A stretch of DNA of 64,000 nucleotides from Lentinus brumalis (GCA_001792895.1 MARA01000008.1:1-64000), one strand, 5' to 3'; positions 46,890 through 59,969 are shown, counted from the first letter of the stretch. Numbers and translations: made by a program. The notes: generated from the sequence alone by a model not told the origin.

Positions 46890-49800
46890 ACGTGAACCGA
46901 GGGGCCCGTCCTCATCAGTATCTAGCCAGCATGAGATATATTGCACCCCTGTTCCATCTCCATCGTTTCCGGAGCGAGTCAAAGGCACGGACGGGGCGGA
47001 GAACTGGTCCTTGACCCGCACATAGCCGCGCACGACGAGTAACTGAAGAGCGAAGGTCCTCGTTCCAGGTCATGGTGGGAGCTCCGTGCTGACGGGCATG
47101 AACATGACACTTGCGCATGAGAGAGTCAGAGAGACGAGCGGCATGGAAGGCCCGAGTAGACCGAGCGAGGAGTGAAGATTGAGTGACAGCATCAAGCAGC
47201 TGGAGTACAGTTGCATTCGATGGTGCAAGGCGTGTCATGTCGCTCGAGCTTGCAATTCGTCTCCCTTAGGCCGTCCACGATCCGTAGAGCCGTATGCAGC
47301 TTGCAATAGTCGCCGAAAGATCGCCAAAGCCTGTGTGCGTTGACCTACGTCGCCCGACAGTCGATGTGTGGTATCCTCTCAAGCGACGATGTGGGTGCAA
47401 GGTCGATCACGCTCGCGCCGTCGTCCGAGTCGTCGGTAGCCTTGCCCATCATGCGTATCTTCTACTCGCTGCAAGCAATGCGTAAAAAGAAATGGAAGGG
47501 TCGCTGGTTCTCCGCGCAAAGAGTCAGAGCAAATCATAGTAGAACATATGTTACAGTGAAGTGTGGCCAATGGGTTCGATGCTTCGCGCTCGCCGGTGTT
47601 TCTTGTCAAATGCGACGAACCAAGTGACTAAGAGCTCTGCAAGGACGACAAGGACAACACAAGGCGAGATCGTTGAGCTACAGTATACTTATGAATACTT
47701 ACAACATGCGTGCGTTGGCGAGAGCGCGTTTGTGGAGGAGGTCGCAAGTCCGAGTCGGTCGGACGTCGCCGAGAACGAGCGCTCCTCTCCTCCCCCACCG
47801 TGACGATCTCGTCCTCGAGCCCATTCCTCGCGACCTCGTCCGTCCTCTGTCACCTGCTGTAACATCGTTCTGCGCTCGTGGAATACTCTGCGTAGCAGCC
47901 GGCTCGCAGCTTTGTACGCGCGGTTCAACCAACGACACGCGAAGTCCGTCCGACTCGATCTCGGGCCTTTGCACCGATTGCCTGTCTTTGTCTGTGTATC
48001 TATGCTCCCTTTCGACCGCGGAGTGCGCAGGAGAGTGCGAAATGAGGTACAGGCTGGTATAGGTAGATCTTTACTTTTCCCTACCCGTCATACTTCGTCA
48101 CTTACGTGTCTGTCCCACGTTTAGCTTGTCCGCACTCCGGACGACCATCACCTGTGGCGTACGGCAGTACGAACCCCCGCGGAATCATTTGGCGGTTAGT
48201 ACTCTTCAATCGCGGCGTTGATTTTTGCTCACGTTGACCCCAGTCGCGCCACAACGGCGTGATGACAGACACGGAGTCGGTGTAAACGCCCTCACATAGT
48301 CGAGAACATATCAGCATCGGGAGTACGCTGGGACACCAGTAGAGAATCGTTTGATCAGGTACGCACGCCGATTCTTGTTCTATTTTCATCCCTGTTAAGA
48401 GCCTCCCCGGTTCCAGTCACGAATGTCAAGATCGGCTGCGGAATCATCTCCTCTGGAACACAAGAAGTTACCTTCACCTCCTGCGTACGTTTGTAGGGCT
48501 CCTGGTGGGGCTGCGAGTGCAGGCCGATGAACCCTGGGCTGTGCAATCACTTCGAGGTCCCGTCGAGCCGAGTATCAGCACCTTTTCGCTATCGCCACAG
48601 CGCCGACGAGCTTCGCCGTTCAGATGCGTTCTACCCGTCCGTCCAGGGTCAAAGCGTAACGGGGCAAGACACGACGAAGAACTGAGGTGAGCTCGTTTAT
48701 CGTGAACCACGCTATCGCGAGACTCCCCTCTGACTGCTACTGTTAGGAGGCACGAGGAGCTGTGGTCATGGCGATTATGTGGTAACTTGAGCCGAACCTT
48801 GCATGAACCCGTACTATTCGACGGTGAGTCTCATGTTACAACGTATTCCCGACAGCCGCTCATAAAGTTATCAGCGCCGGCGTAACCTCTACATAACGTA
48901 GTCGAGCATGAGATTGGCCGACCGATTGTCGTCGATATTGAAGCGTCATGGTATGTACTACTCTTAGGATCCACCGACGAGGGAGAATAAACTGCCTAAC
49001 ATGCTCCCGCAGATCTGCCAAGTGCTTGTTTCTCGGACAGGAGTTGTGGAAGGACTTGTTGGCTGGAGGAACCTTGCTGACGTATCGCGGGACCTCGGTG
49101 AGTACTTCCCACTAGCATATACACAGTGTTGACTGAAGAGTCAAGATTGCATCAGATCGAAGTCGGTCGGAGCGAGCTACTGTTTGGAAGAATCTTGTTA
49201 GCATCCCCGTCCCGGAGCTGTTCGCGCTACTTGAGGCCGACGAAGCCGGGGTTGCAGAGACATCGCGAAGCTGGGAAAGCACGAAGATCGTCGCAAGCAC
49301 CGTCCTGCAAGGGACTTCAATCTCACCGGACGCTGAGGAGCAGGCGAAGACCGGTGTGACGTGGGTCGTCCACCACGTTCCGAAGTACACGATCTTTCGT
49401 GCAGAATTTGCGCCATCCCCGACTCTTCAGCTCTCCTTGAGCCCGTCCCATGTCCAGTTTGCTTGCATATCCTCATTAGCCAATCCAGGCTATCCTAACC
49501 TCGTCATTCCGAGCGGCCATCCCTCCCTCTACGACCCGAGTGTGAAGACCACGGAGCAGTAGCGTGGCGGCACGTCGCTGGAGGCGCACGACGTCCTCTC
49601 GAGTCGCCTTGACATTGGTCTAGCAACCACAACCTCTCCAAGGACTGCATACGCTCGCGAGAACTGCAACAGCGACGGCCAGTCCGGGAATGGCGGAGAC
49701 GACGACTTCCACGCATGTTGGGGTTCCTCGCGCGCCCGTCCGAACATCACACAGGAAACGTCTCGTCTCAAGCTGCGCGAGAGTAACCCGGGTGTGGGGA

Positions 49801-51300
49801 TTCAGGAGCGTGCACCCTCGATGACGCGCATCCCGACAATTCACCATCAGCGCCCTTGGGCGCAGCAACCATTGCGCTCGTAGCTCGTGCTCTCGAGGTG
49901 CTTGCGTATATTCGCAGGCGAGGAAGTCGTTGCAGACTCGCAGCCCTGAAGGCGGATATGTCCTTCTCGTCGCCACTTACTGTTGCAAACGTCGGTGGAC
50001 GCGGAGCTCATGACGCACAGTCGCAAGGGGCCGGGCCGACAATACTCGATACGAAGGCGAAGGCGAAGGAAGGAGGCCGAAGTGGGGGCGTTGCGTTCAT
50101 GGAATGCTCGCGCGGTAGTGTCGCAGAGACTGTGCAGGGCGCAGGAACCTGACACATTCGACGATACCTGTAAGCCTTACGTTTTCAATCTCATGAGTTC
50201 CAAACTGAGATCACCCAGGAACGTAGGACGTCCGAATGGTGTCATCATACCGCTCACCGGCAGAGTATCGAGCAGAGATGGACCGGCGCAAGTACGGGGA
50301 GCATCACGGTTGCGATACTCCGTCAGGTCTCACCGCGGCACAGGCACCTCTGTCTTCCATTATCGCCGACGCCAGTCATTCCTCGACGTCGCGCAATGAT
50401 GGACAATACCGGTGTGGCTCTGCACACTATCATATCCCTCTGCACGCTCAGTCTCGGATATCCGATCGCTGCGTAGTGAAGCACTGGTCCGACGGAGGAG
50501 CCACTCATCACTTGGTCGATATGGAGCGGGTGGATGGCCAGAGTGCTGCTGCGTTTCCCTTCTCTTGTCCCCGGAGCATCACCGGCCTGCTCGACACACA
50601 ATGGCAATGTCGGCTGTGCAGCGTTCGAAATCGGACGTATTCTCGGTTCTCGTCTTCGCTCCCGCCTCTCTCCCCTTCAGAGCTTCAACATGTCCCAGCC
50701 CGCGGTCCAGGACAGAAGCGCCCGGAACGCGTCTCGTTGGCGGAGCTCTGGACACGCGTGCTGCCCTTTCGCATCGATTCGACTCCTGCTAGTCCTACTT
50801 TCTACCTACTTTCTTGGGCGCACGACGCTTTCACCCAACATTCACCGCACTTCTCTACCGTTCGCTTACTCCAGGTCTGCGTGCGCCACGTGTCGAGCAC
50901 TTTCCCAGCAGCCGTCCCCGGCTCGCTGCAAGCAGGCCGCCTTGACTATCTTCCTGCATGTGGGCACATCCCCGGCACTTGAAGCATGAAGAATGCGCGC
51001 CTCCGCATCACCCCGCGCGCACCTCCTTCGCATCGACGCGCTGCCCGTCGCAAGTACACAAGATGTGGGGTGTGTCCCGTCAATGGCTTAGGACGTCAAG
51101 ACATTGCCTCGGGTGGTACAGCACTCGAGTGCGGGGACCCCTCTCGCTCTCTCGAGGCCACCTCTTGGCCCACCCGGACACTTCGAACGTCCGGCGGTCT
51201 CCGGTCGACGACGCCCTCTAGGCTCTCGGTCGTGCGAGATCCGGGCTTCCGCCATTCAAGGGACTTCCCCTAGAGCTCGCCTTTATCTATCTCGTCCTCA
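46890..51300 (+). pseudogene. Spacer pseudogene copy 3, unrecognised family
   Basis: Third member of the spacer family. Landmarks: ATGAGATATATTGCA (46930), TTTCCGGAGCGAGTC (46966), CGCGAAGTCCGTCCGACTCG (47939), CCGGACGACCATCACCTGTG (48136), and ATGTCCCAGCCC (50690). The last 1.5 kb has several overlapping but broken frames. On the minus strand near 47238-46990 a frame beginning MTRLAPSNATVLQLLDAV looks protein-like, but it is not kept in the other copies. No family is assigned. Confidence 0.6.
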
Positions 51301-51484
51301 CACTCATACCGAGGGTTTGATCTTGAGGACGTCGTCGCCGCTTTCGAGGGATAAGGGTTACGCTGCTGCAGCGGAGAAAGTATTGAGCTGCGGGACGATG
51401 GAACCGGTACGGCGAGGCTTGGATGAGGTTCCTAATACCGCCATTTTGGCTGCAGCTATTGTCCGTATGCTCTGCGAACTTCTC

Positions 51485-51681
51485 CAAGTGTCTCACGCGG
51501 GTACGGGCGATACGCTCAATGCAGGAGCACAGGATCAGTACTGCCTCGCAACGTGCCCTTTGGTATATCTGAGTTGCAACCAGGCTGGGCCCGGAAAGGA
51601 GCCTGCTAAGTGGAGGCCCGACGGACAGTCTGAAGTCGGCGAACTGTAACCTCACGCAGTCGAACAAGACCTTCATCTACC
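51485..51681 (+). promoter_or_regulatory. Conserved upstream region of DUF6535 gene F
   Basis: Boxes are present but weaker: GTCTCACGCGGGTACGGGCG (51489), AAAGGAGCCTGCTAAG (51595) and CCTCACGCAGTCGA (51650). Confidence 0.5.
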
Positions 51682-54293
51682 ATGAGTTCAACTGATACCC
51701 ACGCGAGTCCCAAGAGTGCCATTGGAGCAGCGGTGGTCGAAGACGGAGCGGAGAAAGCTGGAGATGCCAAGTTTGTGAGTGTCTCCGCCTGCTTCTGCCA
51801 AGCTCGACTTCTCTGACGATGTGTGACCGCTATCAGGATGAGAAGAACGATACGGAGACCGAGGTCGACATCAGTACGTGGAGATTTTCCCCTCCCGAGG
51901 TGAGTATGAATCTTGATCGCATATTGCTGTCGTCTTCATTCTCTACGGCGCTGTCACCCAAGCATGCACGGCCTCCGAGTCCCATAACGCCTCCCCTACA
52001 TTCTCGCGCAGTATCACGTCCTGTGAGACTGAGCGTACATAGGTAGCGCCATGGAGGGGTGGTGCGGACGCCAATTGCACTCGCAATCACCGTCGCCGCT
52101 GTCTTTATACTAGACTTCGGTCCCGAGAGGCGGTAGGCAAATGGAGGAGGCCCTCACCTCTCAGCGATCTCACTGCTATAACGCGACCTCATTGGAGTTC
52201 TACTCTATTACCACTTGTACTACGAATTCGGACTGATCTCCATCCACAGGCTATCCGAGAGGAACTATCGAAGGAGTTTAGTACCGAACAGAAGGACAAA
52301 ATATGGACCGAATGCGCAGAAGCAGTGAAGACGTCTTACGACCAGCTTCTGGGACGCTGGAAGGAGGAGATGGATACACTGCTCGTCTATGTGAGTCAAC
52401 TCACACCTACGTATCGAGCGGTCCCACTTATCACTCCTCAGGCTGGTGTCTCTTCAGCTGTGCTGACCGCGTTCAACGTGGAGTCGTACCATCTCCTCCA
52501 ACCGGACCCCACGGACCCCACGCTCGCGGTACTGAAACAGATTTCCACGCAACTCAACGGTTACACCTTCACACCTCCCTTCTTGAACGCCACCAATAAC
52601 ACTGTACCTACTGTCTCGCCATTCCAGGCCCCCGCATCTGCCGTCTGGCTGAACTCGTTGTGGTTCTCCAGCCTGGTGTTCAGCTTCGCCTCAGCATTAC
52701 TTGCCCTGTTCGTCAAGCAGTGGATCTACGAAGCGATGGTCGGAGGAACTTCTCGTGAGAGCGCGCGGCTGCGGCAGTACCGTTTCAACGGGCTGCTGAA
52801 ATGGCGGGTCGGGACGGTTATCGTCGTTCTCCCCATCCTCCTGCAGCTCGCTTCCGTCCTCTTCCTCGCCGGGTTACTGGTTCTCCTTTGGACGTTGCAC
52901 AACATCGTCGCTGCCATCACGTCGGTCTTGGTTGGTCTTGTCTTCACCTTCGTCATCGGCTTCACCCTCCTACCAGTCTTCAAAAGCGACTGCTCCTACC
53001 GGTCTCCTGCATCCTTCGCCATCTACGCAGTGCTCAGAGTCATCCTCAACGAGGCTCTGCGGGTCACTCGTGGTGTGTGTAAGGTGCTCTATAGATCGTC
53101 GACACGGTGGGCGGCGTGGATCAACGTCCACCGGGCCCAGTTTGACCGACTGGGTGTATTTGCATATGATGGTGGTTACGATAGCGTGCCAACATGGCGT
53201 GGTCGGGACCAGAACGAGATTTACAGGCTTCACGGTGATCTCATCCGTGCCATAGTTACGACTGCGTACTCCACCACCGCGGATACAAAGTTTCTGGCCT
53301 CCATGCCGGTGATCTTCTCCGACCTACCCCGGAGCAAGTTCCCATGTGTTTCGTCGATATACATTGCTTCATGAATGCAGAATGGGGACACTGGCATCTC
53401 CCAGACCGTCTACTATCTGAAGATGCAATCACCTTGCCCTTGTGCGCAACGTACGGCATCCGGCACATGCTTGCGAGGTCCGACAAGGGTACCGACGGAT
53501 GGGCCAACGATACACAGGCCATCTTCCGTCATTACTTCGTCGGCAAGGAGTCTAGCGCGGAATTGGCGGAGCTCGCCTGCAAGACGCTTTGTCACTACGC
53601 TGTGGAGCACCGTGCATTGCGCCGCGTATTTGGCAACGCATTTAACACGCTCAGGTTGATGTACGACGAGCAAGGAGCCCGTCACACATACGATACCCTG
53701 GCTCACGGTGCGTATTCACAATATGCGTTAGTGAGCAAAGCTAACTTGTACCTTGACTATCAGCTAAAGCCATGTACGAGGTGGAAATGGCTGCATGGGA
53801 TCCCTCTCAGGGCTTTAGGTCGTTCAGAGACACAACCCAGGCAGTCTACGTTCTTCTGCACTGCGTCCGCGCAACCATCTCCGGCCATTCACGGCTCACT
53901 TCCTCGCAGACTGATGCAATGCTTGCATGGGGTCGGCAAGAACTCGCCCGCCTCTATGAGTGGGTGTGTCATCTGGAGTGGACCGGGCTGCACAAGGGCT
54001 GCCTTGCAATTTCCGGGGACGCTGCGGCGATTCTCGCGTTCCCCCATATCGCATCGCATCATCTCGTCAGGAACATCATAGACCCTGTTATCGCTTTGTG
54101 CTCAACACCGAGTGGGCTTGCACTGGTATCCGACGAGCTCGTCTCTGCTATCGAGCGCACCTGGTCCGCCGCACGTATGACATATCCAGACTTTGTGGAA
54201 AAGGAGGCAGGGTTTGTGTGGAGCTCGGGGCTGGACCAGATCGACGCCCGGTTGGCAAAGTTGAAAACAGTTCATCAGCTACCTCCACGATAG
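51682..54293 (+). pseudogene. DUF6535 copy F, one frameshift in exon 4
   Basis: Exons 51682-51774, 51837-51899, 52250-52390, 52442-53707 and 53764-54293. Everything matches the intact copies except one missing base in the C-run at 53327-53330: before it the frame reads MPVIFSDLP, after it the family sequence continues one frame over (MCFVDIHCFMNAEWGHWHLP). Exon 4 is 1266 nt, one short of the length that would keep phase with exon 5. Without correction the protein ends about 15 residues later, losing the soluble C-terminal domain but keeping all membrane helices. It could be a recent pseudogene, a sequence error, or a gene read by frameshifting. Confidence 0.85.
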
Positions 54294-55263
54294 CACGAAC
54301 TCCCCTTCCAGCTTTGAGCCTTCTTCCAGACGATGTGGACTCATATACTCTGCTTCCGCTCATTGCCCTCTGGGCAGACAATTACCGTCGCCGCCTTGCA
54401 TCCGAACGCCTGCCTGTATGTAGGCCTGACTATACTTGGTCACCTGAAGATGGCAGTGGGCGGACTTACGACTACCGGAGCATTCGTTTCACGGGCTACC
54501 TCGTTCCTGCCATTAGGACGACAGAACTGAGGCCATGATCGCCGTCCGCTTCTGAACTGCTGCGGCATATTGCCAGCCTCCTGCCGGTTTGCGCAAGTCT
54601 GACAAGATCTGGTCAGCAACCAACTTGCAAGGATACTCGCGCATTTGTCTAGGCGGGAGACGTCGACCAGCGTTGATACAGCACGGCGTCATATATCAAC
54701 ATGATCTTGCAAAGAAGAGCTCCCCTGCCCGGTTCGCTACACCAGACGGTGGAAATGCGCGGCACATCTGGTGAGCACTGAGCAATGTAAGATATTTGCG
54801 TTCACGCCGTTGAGTGGCTCTGAGGAAAGTACAAGCCGTATGCTGCGATACAAGATGACAGGGATGATGTGCATGCGCTTTAAGAGAAGGTTCATATCCA
54901 CAACGCGTCGTGCGGCATGCCCTGGTTTCGACACCATGTCCCCTCCCACCAAGCGGCCTCGTCGTCTGTAGGCCGAAGACATACCGGTCAGCCTCGCTGC
55001 AGGTAAGATCGCGTTGGAGCTTACCAAGAGCTCGGGAAGGGCTGCTGCTCCCTCACGACACCTGAATAGCTGGGACATGTGCTCATCTACGAGACCGCCG
55101 GCTCGTGCGCGTACTCGCTGACGGAAGCGGACAGATCGGCATGCCTACTCGCAGATTTCGACCACATCTTGATATGGATATCTTCTACAACTGACAAAGA
55201 AGCGGATGCACAGAAGTCGGAAGCTCGTAAGCACCTGTTCAAAAGGACACACAGTTCAACTGT
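54294..55263. other. Spacer between DUF6535 F and F-box gene
   Basis: No gene is supported. It would hold the 3' ends of the two convergent genes. Confidence 0.4.
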
Positions 55264-57034
55264 TCAAGATGACGCAACAACCACACACCGAACAACGCCT
55301 TCAAGCCCGCTCACGACCCGCTCCTCAAACGCAGGCCTCCGTTCCCCGCGATACCTCAAAGTCACATCCCTCGGGACCTGACGACCATCCGCCTTCCGCT
55401 TCACAAACGTGTCCACAACCATCTGCGCGATCTCCCCCTCGTCCGAGTCCGGCATCCGAAAGTCGACGCCCACGAGCGTAAACTCCTCCATGAACTCCTT
55501 GGGAGGGATCCCACACTGCGCGATCTGAAGCCTCAGGCGCTCCGCAGGACACAACCCCGTCATGTCCTCGGGCTTTCCGCTGAGAAGATGGAACAGCGCG
55601 AGCGCATCGCGCGCACGGACCTCCATCCTCCGCACATGCTTGAAGAACCGAAAGAACTCCCGCCACCAGCGCGTGTCCGGCACCCGATCCGCCAGGTCGA
55701 GTACCAACTCTGCAATGTCCGGGCGCAAGGGCATGGGGTACTGGAATGTCCGCGCCAGCCTAGGTTCCATGAAGATCTGAAAGACGAGGGCCTCAGCGAA
55801 CGACATCCCGAAACGCGTTTTGAACAGCGTGAGGAGCTCGGGTGAGACCTTGAGTTCGAGCCGCTGCTTGTCCCCCATATACTCGCAACGCCGTGTTCAA
55901 CTCCATGCGGATCGGCTCCGTGTCGGAATGGCCGTCTGCGGGCCGCTGGAAAGCGAGCGCGCACATCTCCTCGGTGAAAAACTGTATATGGGGGTCGTTC
56001 GAGAGGCTAGACTCGCAGGAGACACCGCCCCCTGCTGTTGGGATGAGACCTTGAGGTGCGCTGAGGGTCACGTCGAGCATCGCGCTGGTGGGCAGGGGCG
56101 CTCTGTGGAGGCATGCAGTGAACTTGACCACCCACTCGGGGTCATCGCGGACGGTGCAGGTGTGCAGCATCTGCAGGGCATGCGCGTCCGGCCACGCCTT
56201 CACCACGGGAATCTCGTACTCCATCGTCCACAGTGGGAGCGTGTTGTCCACCTCGAGAGTCTCGAGCCCAGGGCAGCCCTGGAGGCCGCCGATGAGCAGG
56301 CCGCATGTGCGCACCCGGTCGGTAATACGCGATTCGGCACCGGTCCCCACGATGTGCAGGTGCTTGAGGCTCGGGCGAGCGAGCCAGGGGCCGAAGAGCG
56401 AGCCGGTAACGCGCACAGTCAGGATGTGCGGGAGAGCCGACGAAGGGAGCGACTTGTACTCGACGTCCTCTGCGTCGGGAAGCGGCACCACGACTGCATC
56501 CGTGATGTACGAAAGTGTCAGCGGCGGGGTTGCAAGAGAGAGCTCCACCAGCGAAAAGAGATCTAAGCTCAAGAAGTCATAAAACTGTTGCAGGTCGCCT
56601 TCCGGAAGAACAACGAGCGAGAGAGAGACCAGGCGTTGCGAGTGCGGGGCGAGCGTCCACAGCAAGGTGCTCTTTGAAGCGCCCAACGCGCTGAGCTCCA
56701 AGAACGGCGAGATGTCGAGCGAGACGGCGATGTAGTATGGCAGCGATTGCTTCAATGCACTGCCGTAGACGTCGAGGAAGCGTGTGCGAGGAGCAGCGGC
56801 GGAAATGACCGACATGGAGGGGAAACGCCATTCGTTGGAGACGACGTTCGCCCAGAAGGCGGGTGAGTGCTCAGTGACGGCGTACCAGGCGCGACAGACA
56901 AGTCCAAGATCTACTATCTTCCAAGGAGTGTCCGAGGACACTCGCGATAGTATCTTGATGAGAAGCTCCGCCGGGAGGTTGTTTATGTTCGGTTTGCCTG
57001 ACCCAGTCGCCGGAGTCGCTGGAAGCTTGTGCAT
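55264..57034 (-). CDS. F-box protein, one frameshift near its middle-to-end junction
   Basis: Residues about 17-65 form an F-box (INNLPAELLIKILSRVSSDT, then CRAWYAVTEHSPAFWANVV), which binds Skp1 in SCF ubiquitin ligases. A long region of leucine-rich-like strands follows (RLVSLSLVVLPEGDL, PSLKHLHIVG, LETLEVDN). The frame ends at 55793, but the family sequence continues one frame over from about 55880 (GDKQRLELKVSPELL to RDVTLRYRGERRP), as in the intact F-box gene at 59970-61493 where the same point reads STLRVYAGDRKRFEF. The break lies in a run of five C on the plus strand (55872-55876), one too many. Corrected length would be about 589 residues. It is the likely parent type of the F-box pseudogenes in the inverted repeat. 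Confidence 0.8.
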
Positions 57035-57319
57035 GCTGGCTGTAACTTTGCGAGCGAAGTCCGTGGTCTTGATATCTGTGTGCTTGGTAGGAACAGAGTC
57101 CGTGTCGGGAAGTGGAAGTGCACGATGGTGGGAGGTCCAGAGTGCGAAGCGCCAGGTAGAAGTGCCACCTTTATATGTTACTTACTCACTTAGTAGTTCC
57201 GACTACAATCGATTATAAGTGCTTCGTTATCTACGGACAGCCTCAATTAACTGTCCCTCCTCCTCCTCCTTCAACTCCTCGGTTGACTGATCGACTCAGA
57301 CGCATACCGTGACGACATC

Positions 57320-59895
57320 ATGGATTCATCAGCTACTCGTACGGGTCTCGGAGATGTCCATCAGCAGGGATTGAATGAAGACTGCAATGTGAAAGCCGGC
57401 ATTTCCGACGGTGGCCGCGTGAGTGTCATTGGGTCGGACCTTCCTGACGACTCACAAGGGACAACTAGCAGGATGAGAAGAGCGAGCCCGACATAAGCAC
57501 ATGGAGCTTCCCGCCTCCAGAGGTGAGTATTCATAACATGATATAAGGCCTGTTTCAGTCGCGCTCGGCTGCGTGTGTATATACGACGGAACTCGACGCT
57601 GTGTGCAGCGACGCGGTCGTCGTCTTTGACCTTATTGGCAACAATGTGGCGGCAGTAGAATTGAGCCTGTATGAGCTGCGTAATCTCTCAGCGCGTGGGG
57701 AGTCGGAAGGAAGCTCCTTGCGATTTGCTGCCGTGACCTGCTGCCCGCCACACTCTATACTCTGTTACACCCCAGACTGATCTGACTTCCACTCTCAGGT
57801 CATTCGAGAGGAACTGTTGAGGGAGTTTACCAGTGAACAAAAGGAGAAGGTGTGGACGGAGGCTGCCGACGCAGTGAAGGCTTCCTATGACCAGCTCCTG
57901 GGCCGCTGGAAGGAGGACATGGATACCCTCCTCGTTTACGTGAGTTGCAAGTCCAGCTGAACATCGAGCAGAGAGACCGCAACTCATCGATGTCTTATTA
58001 TCTAGGCCGGTGTTTCTTCAGCCGTGTTGACCGCGTTCAACGTGGAGTCCTATCACCTCCTTCAGCCGGAGCCGTCGGACCCAACACTTGCGGTATTAAA
58101 GCAGATCTCTGCCCAATTGAACGGGTATACCCTGACTCCTCCCTTCTTGAACGCGACCCACCATACTGGGCCCGTGGATCTCGCTCAGGCGCTGTTCCAG
58201 GCTCCCGCATCCGCTGTCTGGCTGAACACCTTGTGGTTCTCCAGCCTGGTGTTCAGCATCGTTTCAGCGTTGCTGGCCCTCTTCGTCAAGCAGTGGATCT
58301 CCGAAGCCACGGTAGGAGGAACCTCCCTCGAGAGTGCACGGCTGCGGCAGTACCGCCTGAATGGTCTGCTGAAGTGGCGAGTCGGGGCAATAGTCGTCAT
58401 TCCCCCGTTACTCCTCCAACTCGCTTCTTTCCTCTTCCTCGCTGGGTTATTGGTCTTACTTTGGACACTGCACAGCACCGTGGCTATGACCGTGTCGCTT
58501 TTAGTCGCCTTCTTCTTCACGTTCTTCCTCGTCGTCACCATCCTGCCAGTTATCAAAGGCGACTGTTCCTATCGGTCACCTGCATCCTTTGCCATTTACG
58601 CGGTGCTCAGATATATGCGAAACGAGGTCTTTCGGGTGCTTCGTGGCATTGCCAAGGTGATCTATGGATGGTCTATGCAGTGGGCGATGTGGATCGATCT
58701 CCACCGGGCCCGCTTTGACCGACTAGGAAATTTCGAGTACACGGCCTACAATATTATGCCGACATGGCGTGGTCGGGACCAGAACGCAATCTACGAGCAT
58801 CACGGTGCTCTCAATCGTGCCTTGATCACATCCGCGTACTCCACCACCGCTGATACGAAGTTTTTGTCCTCTATGCCGGTGATCTTCTCGGACTTGCCCC
58901 CGAGGAAGTGGCCCAGTGTTTTGCAGACATACTTGGTTTCATGGAGGCAGAATGGGGAAACTGGCATCTTCCCGATCGCAAATTGCTGGCAGACACGGTC
59001 ACTCTGCCCTTATGTGCAGTGTATGGCATCCAACACATGCTCGCGAGGTCCGACAAGGGCACCCACAATTGGTTCATTGATGTACACCTCATCTTCCGCC
59101 ACTACTTCATCGGAAACGAGCAAACCGAGAGATTGGCGGAGCTGGCCTGCAAATCGCTCTGCCACCTCGCTGTGGAGGACCCTAAATTTCGCCACGCGTA
59201 TGGCCTCGCGTTCAGGACACTCGAGCGCATGTACGACATGCAGGGTGCTCGCCACAACTATGTTACCCTCCTTCATGGTGTGTAATTATGATGAGATCGG
59301 CTGGCGATGTCGGGGGCTAACTTCCATATGATATACAGCGAAAGCGATGTACGAGGTGGAAATGGCCGCATGGGATCCGTCCGGGGGGTTTCGTTCCTTC
59401 CGAGATATAGCCCAGGCGTGCTACGTCCTGCTGCACTGTCTTCGTGCGACAGTTTCTGGCCAGTCTCAGCTATCCCCCGCTCAGAAGAACGCACTACTTG
59501 CATGGGGTCAGCAGCAGCTCCCGCGGCTACACGAGTGGTTGTGTGCTCTGGAGTGGGCCGGGTTGCACAAGGGCTGCCTTGCAATTCCTGGAGATGCTGC
59601 TGCGGTTCTGACGTTCCCCCACATCGCATCGCATCACCTCGTACGGCACATCATAGACCCGCTCATCGCTTTGTGCTCGTTGCCGGGCGGTCATGAGCTG
59701 GTATCTGGAGAGCTGGTATCTACCGTCGAGCGAGCGTGGTCCTCCGCACGTGTGGCATATCCAGACTCTGTCAATGAGGATGCGGCGTTCGTGTGGTCTT
59801 CGGGGCTGGACCAGATTGATGCTCGCTTGGTAGAGTTGAGAAAAATCCATGAACTGTCTCCCCATCGGGTTTCTCCTCTTGTTATACATGACTGA
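57320..59895 (+). pseudogene. DUF6535 copy G, one frameshift in exon 4
   Basis: Exons 57320-57418, 57472-57522, 57799-57939, 58006-59277 and 59339-59895. It is the most diverged copy (STWSFPPPE exon 2 is shorter; exon 1 differs) and lacks the three promoter boxes. Exon 4 is 1272 nt, one base short. The break is in the C-run at 58897-58901, right after MPVIFSDLP, the very position broken in copy F; downstream the family frame resumes as AQCFADILGFMEAEWGNWHLP. All membrane helices precede the break. It lies between two minus-strand F-box genes, outside the two-gene tandem units. Confidence 0.85.
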
Positions 59896-59969
59896 AAGGT
59901 GTTGCTAACGAAGACATGATGTGAACAGTAATGTACATACGTAGAACTCATGAAGAATACACAACAAGA

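Noticed and set aside
46915..47238. Minus-strand frame MTRLAPSNATVLQLLDAV
   Set aside because: It looks protein-like but is short and is not preserved in the related spacers, so it is noted only within the pseudogene entry.
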